This document shows, one piece after another, positions 1-7,155 of a DNA stretch of 64,000 nucleotides (the stretch's first letter is position 1; the number at the start of each line of letters is the position of its first letter). Both the position numbers and the translations under genes were made by a program. The notes below the pieces were generated by a model. That model saw only the letters and a list, made by a program, of their open reading frames with translations, had not been told where the DNA came from and did no database searches. The DNA is from Haloferula helveola (lineage in GTDB: Bacteria > Verrucomicrobiota > Verrucomicrobiia > Verrucomicrobiales > Akkermansiaceae): NCBI RefSeq assembly GCF_037076345.1, contig NZ_AP024702.1, forward strand, positions 2,728,001 to 2,792,000. The letters run 5' to 3'.

Positions 1-24
1 AAGTGCTTCCAACTGGACGATTCC

Positions 25-1173
25 ATGAAGCCTGCCGCCGCCCTTTTCCTCGCCGCCGCCCTTGTTGCCCTTGCTCCGGCCCATGCGGTTGAGAAGGGAC
101 CGACCCATGCGCCGCCCAACTGGTATTTCAAACTGGAGAGCCACATCCTAGAGGCCACGGACATCCTGATCGTGACCGAGGGCGGGGAGATCGATGGAAA
201 GGTGACCGTGGAGGAAGTGCTTTACGGACCGAAGAAGGTGGGAGACGAACTCGACTTCCCCGACCTCGCCAAGTTCGCCCCGGAGGAGGCCCGGACCACC
301 ATGGACGACCGCATGCTGCTGGGTCCCCGGGAGGGTGAATTCGTGCCGGAGGTGGTCCCGGCCGGCCGGATGATGCTTTTCCTCGTTCCGGAAGGGTTGA
401 TGCCCGGCATCCCTGACTACGACATCGTCCCCGGCGGGAAACCCCTGCCGCAGCCGGGCATGGAGTCCCATGCCGCACTAATCAAGGACCAGAGGATCTT
501 CCTGCCCTCGGGGCTGTACCGTGAACCAGAGAAGCTGTCCCTGTACGAGCACAGGGAAACCCTGTCGGAGGTCCGTGAGCAGATCGCCGTGGTCTCGGAG
601 GAGCGCGAGCTGCTTGTCGAATGTCTGGCCAACGAGGACCCCGCGGAACGTGCCGCGATGGCGGTCCGGCTGGTGTCTTCGGACTGCTGGGTCATCGCCG
701 AGCACGCCCGGCACATCCTGGTCCGCTGCGGTGCCGCCGCCATCCCGCATGTGGAAAAGCTACTGAGCGAGCCGGCTCCCGGCTGGAGCGACAATCCCAT
801 GCATCAACAGCTCATCATTCTGCTGAGGGGGCAGGACGGGGATGACACCGCCAGCGAGACCTTCGCCCCCCTCATCCTCCGCATGGTGGACCGGGATCTC
901 GCCTTCTGGGAGAAGACCACCCCCTCCCTCGCCCCGAACTGGTGGAATGAAAGCGACGCGGAAGGTGGCCCCAGCCCCCTCCAGCAGCGCCTCGACCACA
1001 GCATGCAGCTCATCAATCTCCTCGGCGTGCTGAAGACCCCGGCGGCCCTTGCCAAAGTACAGGAAATCCAGGAGTTCTGCGAGGCCCGCCCCGCCCTCAG
1101 GAACACCGGTGCCCCCTACGGCCTCCTCGACCGCTGCGCCGTCGCCCTCGGCGAGGATCCGGGGGCAGACTGA
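25..1173 (+). CDS. Secreted hypothetical protein with HEAT-like helical region
   Basis: A 382-residue protein that begins with a clear Sec signal peptide (residues 1-21, Ala/Leu-rich core ending APAHA before VEKG), so it is probably exported. The N-terminal half (about 25-190) is a mixed region with no motif I recognise. Residues about 195-260 (CLANEDPAERAAMAVRLVS, then AEHARHILVRCGAAAIPHV) have the spacing of HEAT/armadillo-type helical repeats, which usually mediate protein binding. There are no catalytic motifs and no membrane segment beyond the signal. It is the last ordinary high-GC gene before the AT-richer accessory block. Function unknown; the HEAT assignment is inference from helix-like periodicity. 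Confidence 0.75.
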   Translation: MKPAAALFLAAALVALAPAHAVEKGPTHAPPNWYFKLESHILEATDILIVTEGGEIDGKVTVEEVLYGPKKVGDELDFPDLAKFAPEEARTTMDDRMLLGPREGEFVPEVVPAGRMMLFLVPEGLMPGIPDYDIVPGGKPLPQPGMESHAALIKDQRIFLPSGLYREPEKLSLYEHRETLSEVREQIAVVSEERELLVECLANEDPAERAAMAVRLVSSDCWVIAEHARHILVRCGAAAIPHVEKLLSEPAPGWSDNPMHQQLIILLRGQDGDDTASETFAPLILRMVDRDLAFWEKTTPSLAPNWWNESDAEGGPSPLQQRLDHSMQLINLLGVLKTPAALAKVQEIQEFCEARPALRNTGAPYGLLDRCAVALGEDPGAD

Positions 1174-1374
1174 GCGGGGGATTTCCCAGCCACCACTTTG
1201 GCAGCGGGACCTACCGTTGCCTCCGGCGGACCGTTTCGAGGGTTGGGGTCTCAGCGAAGGGGTCGTAGAAGCGGTCAATGTCACGATTGACTGACAGACG
1301 CCTTCGAGACCCCGCTGAAGATGAAATTTTTGATTCGCGGACCTACCCATTTAAACTCCTTTGAGTGCTGTCCT

Positions 1375-2991
1375 CTAGAGGTGGGTAGCAGAGTCACACG
1401 CGTGATTCTGGATCGACTCCAGCAGTTTTCTGAGTGCGGCAGCGAGGACCAGCGGGTCAGAAATCTCAGTAAAGTCTGAAATCAACCGCTGGTGTAATTC
1501 GGCTCTCGCCCAGCAGTTGAACTCATCGCTGAAAACGTAGCCGTCGAGGTCGATTGGGACAATCAGGGAGAACTGTGGTCCAAACTCCTTTTGAAGTTCG
1601 TGCTCCCGATATAGGGCAATGCAAAGTTCTCGCAAAACCCAATCGCTAGTTAAGGAGCTTTTTGAACAGAAAAGCAAAAAGCAGTCCGAGCATTGGATCC
1701 CATTGGTGATGTTTGGAGCGAGAAAGGACCCCGGTGGAAGAGTTTCAGCGTCGTACCAGCAATGGTGACCCAGCGCTCGGATGGCTCTTTCGACAAGGCC
1801 CACTGTGGCTTTGTCGTTCGAACTGTGACTCAGGAAAAACGAGTAAGTTGGTGAAAGGTTGATGGGCGACAGCGAGCATGGTTCGCGATGCTCGACTTGA
1901 CGGGACTCGTGAACCTTAATTTGTGGCAAAGGGGAACGAGGTTGGCGGTTTGCAACAAGGAGGAAGAACAAGAGCAAGACCACGCCAGCGGTGCCTGAGG
2001 CCAAGACCGCCTCGGAACTGATGCGAACCTCAAGATGAATGCCCAGTTGTGGCAAGTGGACTACGACTGCGACTAGCTCTTTCGCCTGATCGGCATCGAC
2101 GGCGCCGACCAGCATCAAGTCATGACCGCGTGTGTAGGCAACGAATTCCCCTGCCGGGATTCGTTGGTGGTTTCCCTGTTGGGTGATAGCTGCGAGCGAT
2201 GCGTCTTTGGTCCAGTCGTACTGGGCCAAGTTCCAGCAATCACGTAGGATCGCCTTCTCCGTTTCTGCGGGAGTCGCAATCGAAGCGCTCGCTGAGGGCG
2301 AGTCCCCATTCCATCCGTGGATGAGTATGACAAGATTCTCCTCTCGGCCACTGGGTGGAGAACGATTCGAGGTGGCCGATCGAGCTGGCGCAACAGGGGA
2401 GTTGGGGACGCCCGCAACCTCTCCTGAAGTGTGCGGGGGAAAGGAAGGATGATCACCCCACGCGCCGGAATCCACTCGGGAGCCGTCGATGAGCTGCGCA
2501 ACATCAGGACCAACGAAGAGCGACGTCCCAAGCTCCGGATAAGAAGTTGCGCCGTCTTCCAACCATCCGGCTGACTCACCGCTTGGAAATTCACGCAAAA
2601 ATCCCACCTCGCATTCTACCGAGTCAGGTCCAACGCAGACCATCGAAGTCGGCGGCGGGAACCAAGCGAGCCCCAATCCGCTTTCAATCTTTGGTATTTC
2701 GGTAACCGACGTATGCGTTGAGGTCGTCTGTCCCTCTGATTCTAAGAACGTGACTGTTCCGCTACCTCCGGAATACGATGTGAGCGTAATGGCCCAAAGG
2801 TTCTCAGTCGGTTGTCCGTGGATGACACTTAAATTGTCCGCCGTAGAAGACGTTCCTCCACCGAGGTGGCCACTTGGCCCAATGTTGAAGATTGGCGGAT
2901 TGGGCTGAACTGCAAGCAATTCTGGTCCGGTGCTCGCCTCAACATGCAGTATTTGCATCAAGAACCCGAAAAAAAGCGACCAACCTTTCAC
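1375..2991 (-). CDS. Toll-receptor-like membrane protein with cytoplasmic TIR domain
   Basis: A 538-residue protein. Residues 1-19 look like a signal peptide (hydrophobic run ending HVEA). Residues 20-325 form a predicted outside region with a lipase-like strand and oxyanion motif, LVILIHGWNGD at 220-230; I see no following GxSxG serine elbow, so an active hydrolase is doubtful. A single membrane segment spans about 327-347, followed by basic residues. Residues 382-525 are a TIR domain: it starts SYFFLSHSSNDK, has a CWYD box near 411, and DWVLREL at 450-456 places E455 where NAD-cleaving TIR domains (SARM1 type) have their catalytic glutamate. The order matches an animal Toll-like receptor. 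Its base composition is clearly more AT-rich than its flanks and it adjoins a transposase. A defence or signalling NADase is likely but inferred. Confidence 0.8.
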   Translation of the reverse strand: MKGWSLFFGFLMQILHVEASTGPELLAVQPNPPIFNIGPSGHLGGGTSSTADNLSVIHGQPTENLWAITLTSYSGGSGTVTFLESEGQTTSTHTSVTEIPKIESGLGLAWFPPPTSMVCVGPDSVECEVGFLREFPSGESAGWLEDGATSYPELGTSLFVGPDVAQLIDGSRVDSGAWGDHPSFPPHTSGEVAGVPNSPVAPARSATSNRSPPSGREENLVILIHGWNGDSPSASASIATPAETEKAILRDCWNLAQYDWTKDASLAAITQQGNHQRIPAGEFVAYTRGHDLMLVGAVDADQAKELVAVVVHLPQLGIHLEVRISSEAVLASGTAGVVLLLFFLLVANRQPRSPLPQIKVHESRQVEHREPCSLSPINLSPTYSFFLSHSSNDKATVGLVERAIRALGHHCWYDAETLPPGSFLAPNITNGIQCSDCFLLFCSKSSLTSDWVLRELCIALYREHELQKEFGPQFSLIVPIDLDGYVFSDEFNCWARAELHQRLISDFTEISDPLVLAAALRKLLESIQNHACDSATHL

Positions 2992-3083
2992 GTTAGAAAG
3001 CTACACGACTTTTTTTGAATTCAAACCCGATTTGCGAGAATGCCAGAGAGGTCTCTCCCCAAAGGCTCTCGAAGTGGTCTCGA

Positions 3084-3110
3084 AGGGGTCAGGCCTCGCA
3101 CTTTAACATT
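3084..3110. repeat. REP-like arm at the 3' side of the first transposase
   Basis: This 27-bp stretch is the reverse complement of 4141-4167 with one mismatch. It carries the core GGGGTCAG. The last codons and the stop codon of the transposase (encoding MLKCEA-stop) lie inside it, so the repeat is part of the gene's 3' end. Together with 4141-4167 it frames the transposase as an inverted pair. Confidence 0.8.
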
Positions 3111-4105
3111 CGCTCCAATGCCTTCGCTTGTCTCGCAAGGTTCGGCTCTTTGGCGATCCTGCCAACCTCACGGCTGACGCTTCCCGGGTGGCCCATCGCG
3201 AGCCGCTCGCCGAGCCAGGCATTCGATGCCGACGTCTGCCGCTTCACCCACCACTCCACAACCGCTTTTTCGTCTCTGTAGCGACCTCGCCCGGAGAGCT
3301 CCGCCGGTCGGGTAGGCAAGCCCAAGCCCAACACCGCTTCCCGGATCCGCCGTTCAGCCTCCCTTTCGTCATGCGCGCGTGCTCCCGCGCCAGTCACGCT
3401 TCCCCGCTTGCGCTTGGGGCGGAGCCCGCCGGCGAGCACGTCCAGCAACTGGTCACCGAAACCCTCCTCTCCAAGATACCATCCCCGACGGAGCGACTTC
3501 AGGGACTCATCGTTCAAGGTGCCCTCGCGATCCTTCGCCCGTGCCTCCAGGTAGGAGGCGTAGGCCGCCCGGCCGCGACGGTTGCCCGCCAGCTCGAATG
3601 CCCGCAAAACCCGGTCCGTCTCCAGCCACGGCAGCGTCCTCCGGCTCGCGTAGGTCGGGAAGCTGCTCCACGCCCACTCCTTGAGTTCCCGGCCCGTGTC
3701 TCCTCCGACCCAGCCGCTTCGAACGGGATTGAGATGGATGTAGTCGGCGACGATCCGGAAGTAGTGGTCGTCGCCTTCCCCGTTGACCACCACCGCCTTG
3801 TAGCGCCCTTGGAAGACGTGGCCGCGGCGCTTCCTCCGTCGGTTCCACGCTTGCGAATAGGCCCCCATCATCCACTTCATGCCTTTCACCAGATTCGGCT
3901 CGGGGGTTTCGAGCAGCAGATGAAAATGGTTGCCCATCAACACATAGGCGTGGACCCGCCAGCCGAAACGTCCCCATGCCTCCTCGATCCGCGACCGCCA
4001 GTCGTGACGGTCGGAGTCGGTCTCGAACACGTCCTTGCCGCCATCGCCGCGGGCCATGACGTGGTACACCGCACCGGCGGCTTCGTAGCGGAGGGGCCGG
4101 GCCAT
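3089..4105 (-). CDS. REP-associated tyrosine transposase with C-terminal helix-turn-helix
   Basis: A 338-residue member of the Y1_Tnp (IS200-like, RAYT) family of single-strand DNA transposases. The HUH metal-binding motif is GNHFH with H60 and H62; the nucleophile is Y122 in VADYIHLNPVRSG. The N-terminal ARPLRYEAAGAVYHVMARG is typical of the family. The C-terminal part (about 275-330, ending NAWLGERLAMGHPGSVSRE) resembles a DnaA-type helix-turn-helix, which longer members carry. All catalytic residues are present, so it is probably active. It is flanked by a 27-bp inverted repeat (3084-3110 and 4141-4167) whose core recurs around the neighbouring kinase cassette, suggesting that this enzyme recognises the GGGGTCAG core. 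Confidence 0.9.
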   Translation of the reverse strand: MARPLRYEAAGAVYHVMARGDGGKDVFETDSDRHDWRSRIEEAWGRFGWRVHAYVLMGNHFHLLLETPEPNLVKGMKWMMGAYSQAWNRRRKRRGHVFQGRYKAVVVNGEGDDHYFRIVADYIHLNPVRSGWVGGDTGRELKEWAWSSFPTYASRRTLPWLETDRVLRAFELAGNRRGRAAYASYLEARAKDREGTLNDESLKSLRRGWYLGEEGFGDQLLDVLAGGLRPKRKRGSVTGAGARAHDEREAERRIREAVLGLGLPTRPAELSGRGRYRDEKAVVEWWVKRQTSASNAWLGERLAMGHPGSVSREVGRIAKEPNLARQAKALERMLKCEA

Positions 4106-4140
4106 TAATGGGCAGGGTGGGGATCGTGCAGTTGGCCAAC

Positions 4141-4167
4141 AATGTTAAAGTGCGAGGACTGACCCCT
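4141..4167. repeat. REP-like arm at the 5' side of the first transposase
   Basis: Inverted partner of 3084-3110 (26 of 27 bases pair). It ends GGACTGACCCC, a core seen again at 4185-4195 and 4215-4225, giving three same-strand copies in 85 bp directly upstream of the transposase start. Confidence 0.8.
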
Positions 4168-4198
4168 TTCATGTCAGGATTCACGGACTGACCCCGCC

Positions 4199-4228
4199 AA
4201 ATGCTTGAAAAACGGGACTGACCCCTTT
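4199..4228. repeat. Left 30-bp inverted arm of the signalling cassette
   Basis: Reads AAATGCTTGAAAAACGGGAC then TGACCCCTTT. Its reverse complement is found at 6837-6866 with 29 of 30 bases identical. The two arms bracket the kinase and its two response regulators and nothing else. The 3' half carries the same GACTGACCCC core as the transposase-flanking repeats. Confidence 0.85.
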
Positions 4229-4267
4229 GAAGGGAGACCCCTTTGAAGGGAGACCCCTTTGAAGGGA
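4220..4267. repeat. Three tandem copies of a 16-bp unit
   Basis: The unit GACCCCTTTGAAGGGA is repeated exactly three times (4220-4235, 4236-4251, 4252-4267), beginning inside the left cassette arm and ending 66 bp before the kinase start codon. Each unit is a near-palindrome (CCCTTTGAAGGG). It could be slippage product of the arm or act on expression of the kinase operon; nothing in the sequence decides this. Confidence 0.85.
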
Positions 4268-4333
4268 CCCGCTCCTGCACCGGCATCTCCACAATTGACA
4301 AGGACCGTGAGTTCCCAAAGATCATCGACAGCG

Positions 4334-5494
4334 ATGGCATCGGGACGGGAAAAGCAGATCTGGGAGTCTTACCGGCGGCTAGTGAAGCAAGTGCCGCTTG
4401 GCGTTATCGTCGCAGACCCAAACGACGACTACGAATTTCAATTCGTAAACGACAACATGCTATCAATTCTGGGTTACGAAAATTCCAGAACTTCTCTAGC
4501 TTCCCTGAAGAGAGAGAAGGTCTCCCACATCACCGAAATTCTTTACACTAGAACTGGTTCGCCAGTGGAAGCCAAATTGCGTGAGCTTGGGGCGAAAAAG
4601 AAGTCCGAGTTTTCCGCACTCGTGTTCTGCCGGCCAAATATGCGGATTTCCGATGTGAAGGTCACTGCCACCATCGGAACGTGGAACAACAAAACGTCGG
4701 CTTTCTTCTTTATCCGAAATGTAACGAAAGAGTTACGAGAGGAAAAGGAGCTTCGCCTCAAGAACAGCGAGCTAGAATCGGTTGCCTACGCATTTTCGCA
4801 CGATCTGAATGCTCCGCTTATTACACTTAGCTCGTTTCTACCTATTGCAATTGAGCATCTTGAGAAAGCGTCCAAGGAACGAGAGTCGCTCAAACTAATT
4901 GAAAAGGCTAGAGTCGAACTCGATCGCTGCAAGAGAGCATCCGATCGAATGCAGGAGATGTTCGAGAGCATTACCGAACTGTATAGAATCGGGAATGGAA
5001 AAGAAAAAAGGATAGATCTAGAGGTTGTTAACGCAATCGAGAATGTCGAAGATATCTTGAAGGAAAAAATCGAAGAAAGTGGTGCGACCATTACCTGCGA
5101 GGGAATCTCACAGACACTCCGTGTCGCAAGAAGCCACGTTATCTTGATCCTCCAGAATCTGATTTCCAACGCCATCAAATATCGGGACCCAAAGCAGAGC
5201 CCGAATATCGAAATTGGCCTTAGCGAAGACCATGCTAATATCCGCCATAGCGTCTTTTATGTCGCCGACAACGGAGTAGGAATACCGGAGCACAACAAGA
5301 GCAAGGTATTCATGATGTTTCAGAAGTTACGATCTAATGACGAAGGAATGGGAGTAGGACTTGCCATCGTTTCACGGATCGTATCTTTATATCAAGGAAA
5401 GATATGGGTTGAAGACAACTCACCACAAGGAAGCGTATTCTACTTCACCCTTCCTGAAGCTCAAAAACTTATAGCCGACGATGAAGGCATCTAG
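4334..5494 (+). CDS. PAS-domain sensor histidine kinase, soluble
   Basis: A 386-residue kinase counted from the ATG at 4334; the frame is open further upstream through the 16-bp repeats to a TTG at 4259, but that extension is low-complexity and unlikely. Residues 15-130 form a PAS fold (PLGVIVADP at 21-29, QFVNDNMLSILGY at 36-48). The phosphorylation site is H156 in FSHDLNAPL, followed by a long DHp coiled coil. The ATPase domain has the N box NLISNAIKY (275-283), G1 DNGVGIP (312-318) and G2 EGMGVGLAIVS (337-347). There is no membrane segment, so it senses a cytoplasmic signal, possibly via a ligand in the PAS pocket. SHDL-type kinases of this form often pair with Rcp1-like receivers, as here. 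It overlaps the next gene by 14 bp, showing translational coupling. More AT-rich than flanking genes. Confidence 0.92.
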   Translation: MASGREKQIWESYRRLVKQVPLGVIVADPNDDYEFQFVNDNMLSILGYENSRTSLASLKREKVSHITEILYTRTGSPVEAKLRELGAKKKSEFSALVFCRPNMRISDVKVTATIGTWNNKTSAFFFIRNVTKELREEKELRLKNSELESVAYAFSHDLNAPLITLSSFLPIAIEHLEKASKERESLKLIEKARVELDRCKRASDRMQEMFESITELYRIGNGKEKRIDLEVVNAIENVEDILKEKIEESGATITCEGISQTLRVARSHVILILQNLISNAIKYRDPKQSPNIEIGLSEDHANIRHSVFYVADNGVGIPEHNKSKVFMMFQKLRSNDEGMGVGLAIVSRIVSLYQGKIWVEDNSPQGSVFYFTLPEAQKLIADDEGI

Positions 5495-5927
5495 AAATAT
5501 CTTACTAATCGAGGACGATGAAGATCACGCAGAGTTGCTAACACGAAACGCGAACCCATCTGACAAGATCTCTCGTATTGGAGACGGTGGAGAGGCTCTT
5601 GACTTTCTGTTTGGACTAGAGCAATCGCCGACCGCTGACCGACCTGACCTCATCATCCTTGATCTAAAGCTTCCGACTGCAGACGGGACAATGATTCTCG
5701 CCAAGATCAAGACAGACGAGAAAGCAAAAATCCTTGGTCTCCACCGCATCCCAGTTGTGATAGTCACATCCTCGATCAATCCGAGGGACATAAGCAATGC
5801 ATATGATAACTACACGAATAGCTATCTCGAAAAACCTCGATCCCCTGAAGGATGGGCGCACTTAATGCGCCAAATTGACGAATACTGGCTTACTTGCAAT
5901 AAATCTAGCCTAGGACTCCCATCGTAA
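5481..5927 (+). CDS. Single-domain response regulator, Rcp1/CheY-like
   Basis: A 148-residue stand-alone receiver. The acidic pocket is E11-D12-D13, the phosphoacceptor D61 sits in LIILDLKLP, the switch Thr/Ser lies in IVTSS (94-98), and the conserved Lys is K118 in YLEKPR. The extended loop after the third helix (FLFGLEQSPTADRPDL) is a hallmark of the Rcp1 family that serves phytochrome-type kinases. It has no output domain, so it acts by protein contact or as a phosphate shuttle. It starts inside the kinase gene and ends 9 bp before the next receiver gene, so the three form one operon. Confidence 0.92.
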   Translation: MKASRNILLIEDDEDHAELLTRNANPSDKISRIGDGGEALDFLFGLEQSPTADRPDLIILDLKLPTADGTMILAKIKTDEKAKILGLHRIPVVIVTSSINPRDISNAYDNYTNSYLEKPRSPEGWAHLMRQIDEYWLTCNKSSLGLPS

Positions 5928-5936
5928 GATCATCCA

Positions 5937-6794
5937 ATGAGCTGCAGGGTATTCATCGTCGAGGACGACAAGGCACATGCGACTCTGATGGACTTATGCC
6001 TGAAGAATGCCCGCGGATCTTACAACACCGAACTTTTTCAAAGCGGAGAGGTGGCCTTGGAGGAGGCTATTAGGAATCCGCCTGATCTGATGCTGGTCGA
6101 TATCAATCTTATCGATATGTCCGGCATCGAACTATTGGAGCAGATTTCCAAACACAAAGACTTTAAAACTCGAGTGATTTTACTTTCCAGCCAGGAGTTT
6201 GACTACGGCGTCGTGGTCAAATGCACAAAACTTGGTGCATCGGACTTCCTCCAGAAGACAAAAGTCCTCTTGAGCCCGACTTCTCGCCATCTCGAATTGA
6301 AGGTCGTCAAGGCATTGCTTGAACCAACCATAAACTTGGCGGACAGGGAAGAAGCTGAGAAACTGATCAAAGAGAATGCACGGCTCAAAGCGCAGGCTAG
6401 GGGCGCGAAGAAGCTTGCTGTTCGATTTGGATCCCTGGTGTCTGAGTGGTTCTTTAAGGCCATATTGGCAGGTGTAGCAGCGGCAGTTTTTACCTGGCTC
6501 GTCACGCAGCTTCAGCCTGGGAAAGTTCAGATCGCCTTGTTGGTTGGTGGAATTGTATTTGTTTTTGTGATCGTCAGGAATCCACTTCGACGATTTGCGA
6601 ATGCGTTTTGGGCTCTTCTGACGGTATGGTCTTCTGCGTGTTTAGTCTCCAGTTTTTCGATAGCCGTAGAACATCGAGATAGCTTCCTCGACATTTGGTT
6701 TTCAGGTCAGGAGCTTTGGTTTCATATCGTCGCAGGTGTGCTGATGTTGAGTTGCTTAATCCTTGATTTTGTCGAAAGAAGGGCGCGAAGGTGA
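5937..6794 (+). CDS. Response regulator receiver fused to a four-helix membrane domain
   Basis: A 285-residue protein. Residues 1-130 are a receiver: acidic pocket E9-D10-D11, phosphoacceptor D55 in LMLVDINLID, switch Ser in LLSSQE, Lys K107 in DFLQKTK. Residues 134-160 are a charged, probably coiled linker. Residues about 171-191, 197-214, 222-243 and 258-277 are four hydrophobic spans, so the output part is a small integral membrane domain, with no enzyme motif visible. Receivers normally end in DNA-binding or enzymatic outputs; a polytopic membrane output is unusual and suggests that phosphorylation acts directly on the membrane (pore, transporter or anchor). It is the last gene of the cassette; the right repeat arm follows 42 bp after the stop. 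Confidence 0.85.
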   Translation: MSCRVFIVEDDKAHATLMDLCLKNARGSYNTELFQSGEVALEEAIRNPPDLMLVDINLIDMSGIELLEQISKHKDFKTRVILLSSQEFDYGVVVKCTKLGASDFLQKTKVLLSPTSRHLELKVVKALLEPTINLADREEAEKLIKENARLKAQARGAKKLAVRFGSLVSEWFFKAILAGVAAAVFTWLVTQLQPGKVQIALLVGGIVFVFVIVRNPLRRFANAFWALLTVWSSACLVSSFSIAVEHRDSFLDIWFSGQELWFHIVAGVLMLSCLILDFVERRARR

Positions 6795-6836
6795 CCTCTG
6801 AAAGTGAAAGGGGTCAGTGAAAGGGGTCGGTCAGTG

Positions 6837-6866
6837 AAAGGGGTCAGTCCCGTTTTTCGAGCATTT
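6837..6866. repeat. Right 30-bp inverted arm of the signalling cassette
   Basis: Pairs with 4199-4228 (29/30). Two further partial copies of AAAGGGGTCAGTG or AAAGGGGTCGGTCAGTG lie just before it (6807-6836), mirroring the multiplied cores on the left side. High-GC chromosomal sequence resumes after this point. Confidence 0.85.
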
Positions 6867-7155
6867 GGATTGTTGGCTTCATTGGTTTGGGGAGTGGAAT
6901 GAGGCTTTGATGATCACGGTCTAGCAGGCCGTTGGATCGAAGGGAAGCGGGAGAGCGTGCCCGCCGCGCGGGAGTGGCCTCCTTCGGCGGAGCCACCGAC
7001 TGCGTCGGAGTGCCTGACGGCATGAGAAGTGGCAGACTTGGGCTCCGGGGCGGACTGAAGTCCGCGCACCATGCTCGGATGCCGGGGCGCGGTCGGAGCC
7101 GCGCGGTCCTTTGGGGATTCCGGATGGGGTCCATCGACAGGAATGTCGATGCCCC
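6867..7155. repeat. Repeat-filled spacer between the cassette and mutS
   Basis: No gene seen. It holds a hairpin repeat with stem CGGACT-GA-AGTCCG at 7047-7070, a second hairpin repeat on the same scaffold with stem GCGCGG/CCGCGC at 7084-7109, and a perfect 8-bp-arm hairpin CATCGACA-GGAA-TGTCGATG at 7132-7151. The last one ends 4 bp from the mutS stop codon and may act as its 3' end structure; the same hairpin follows another gene at 45094-45109. Confidence 0.7.

Noticed and set aside
1174-1374. A mobile element end between the HEAT-like gene and the TIR gene.
   Set aside because: Only a weak imperfect inverted repeat (GGTCTCAGCGAAGG and CCTTCGAGACC) is visible; no match to the repeat arms further on.
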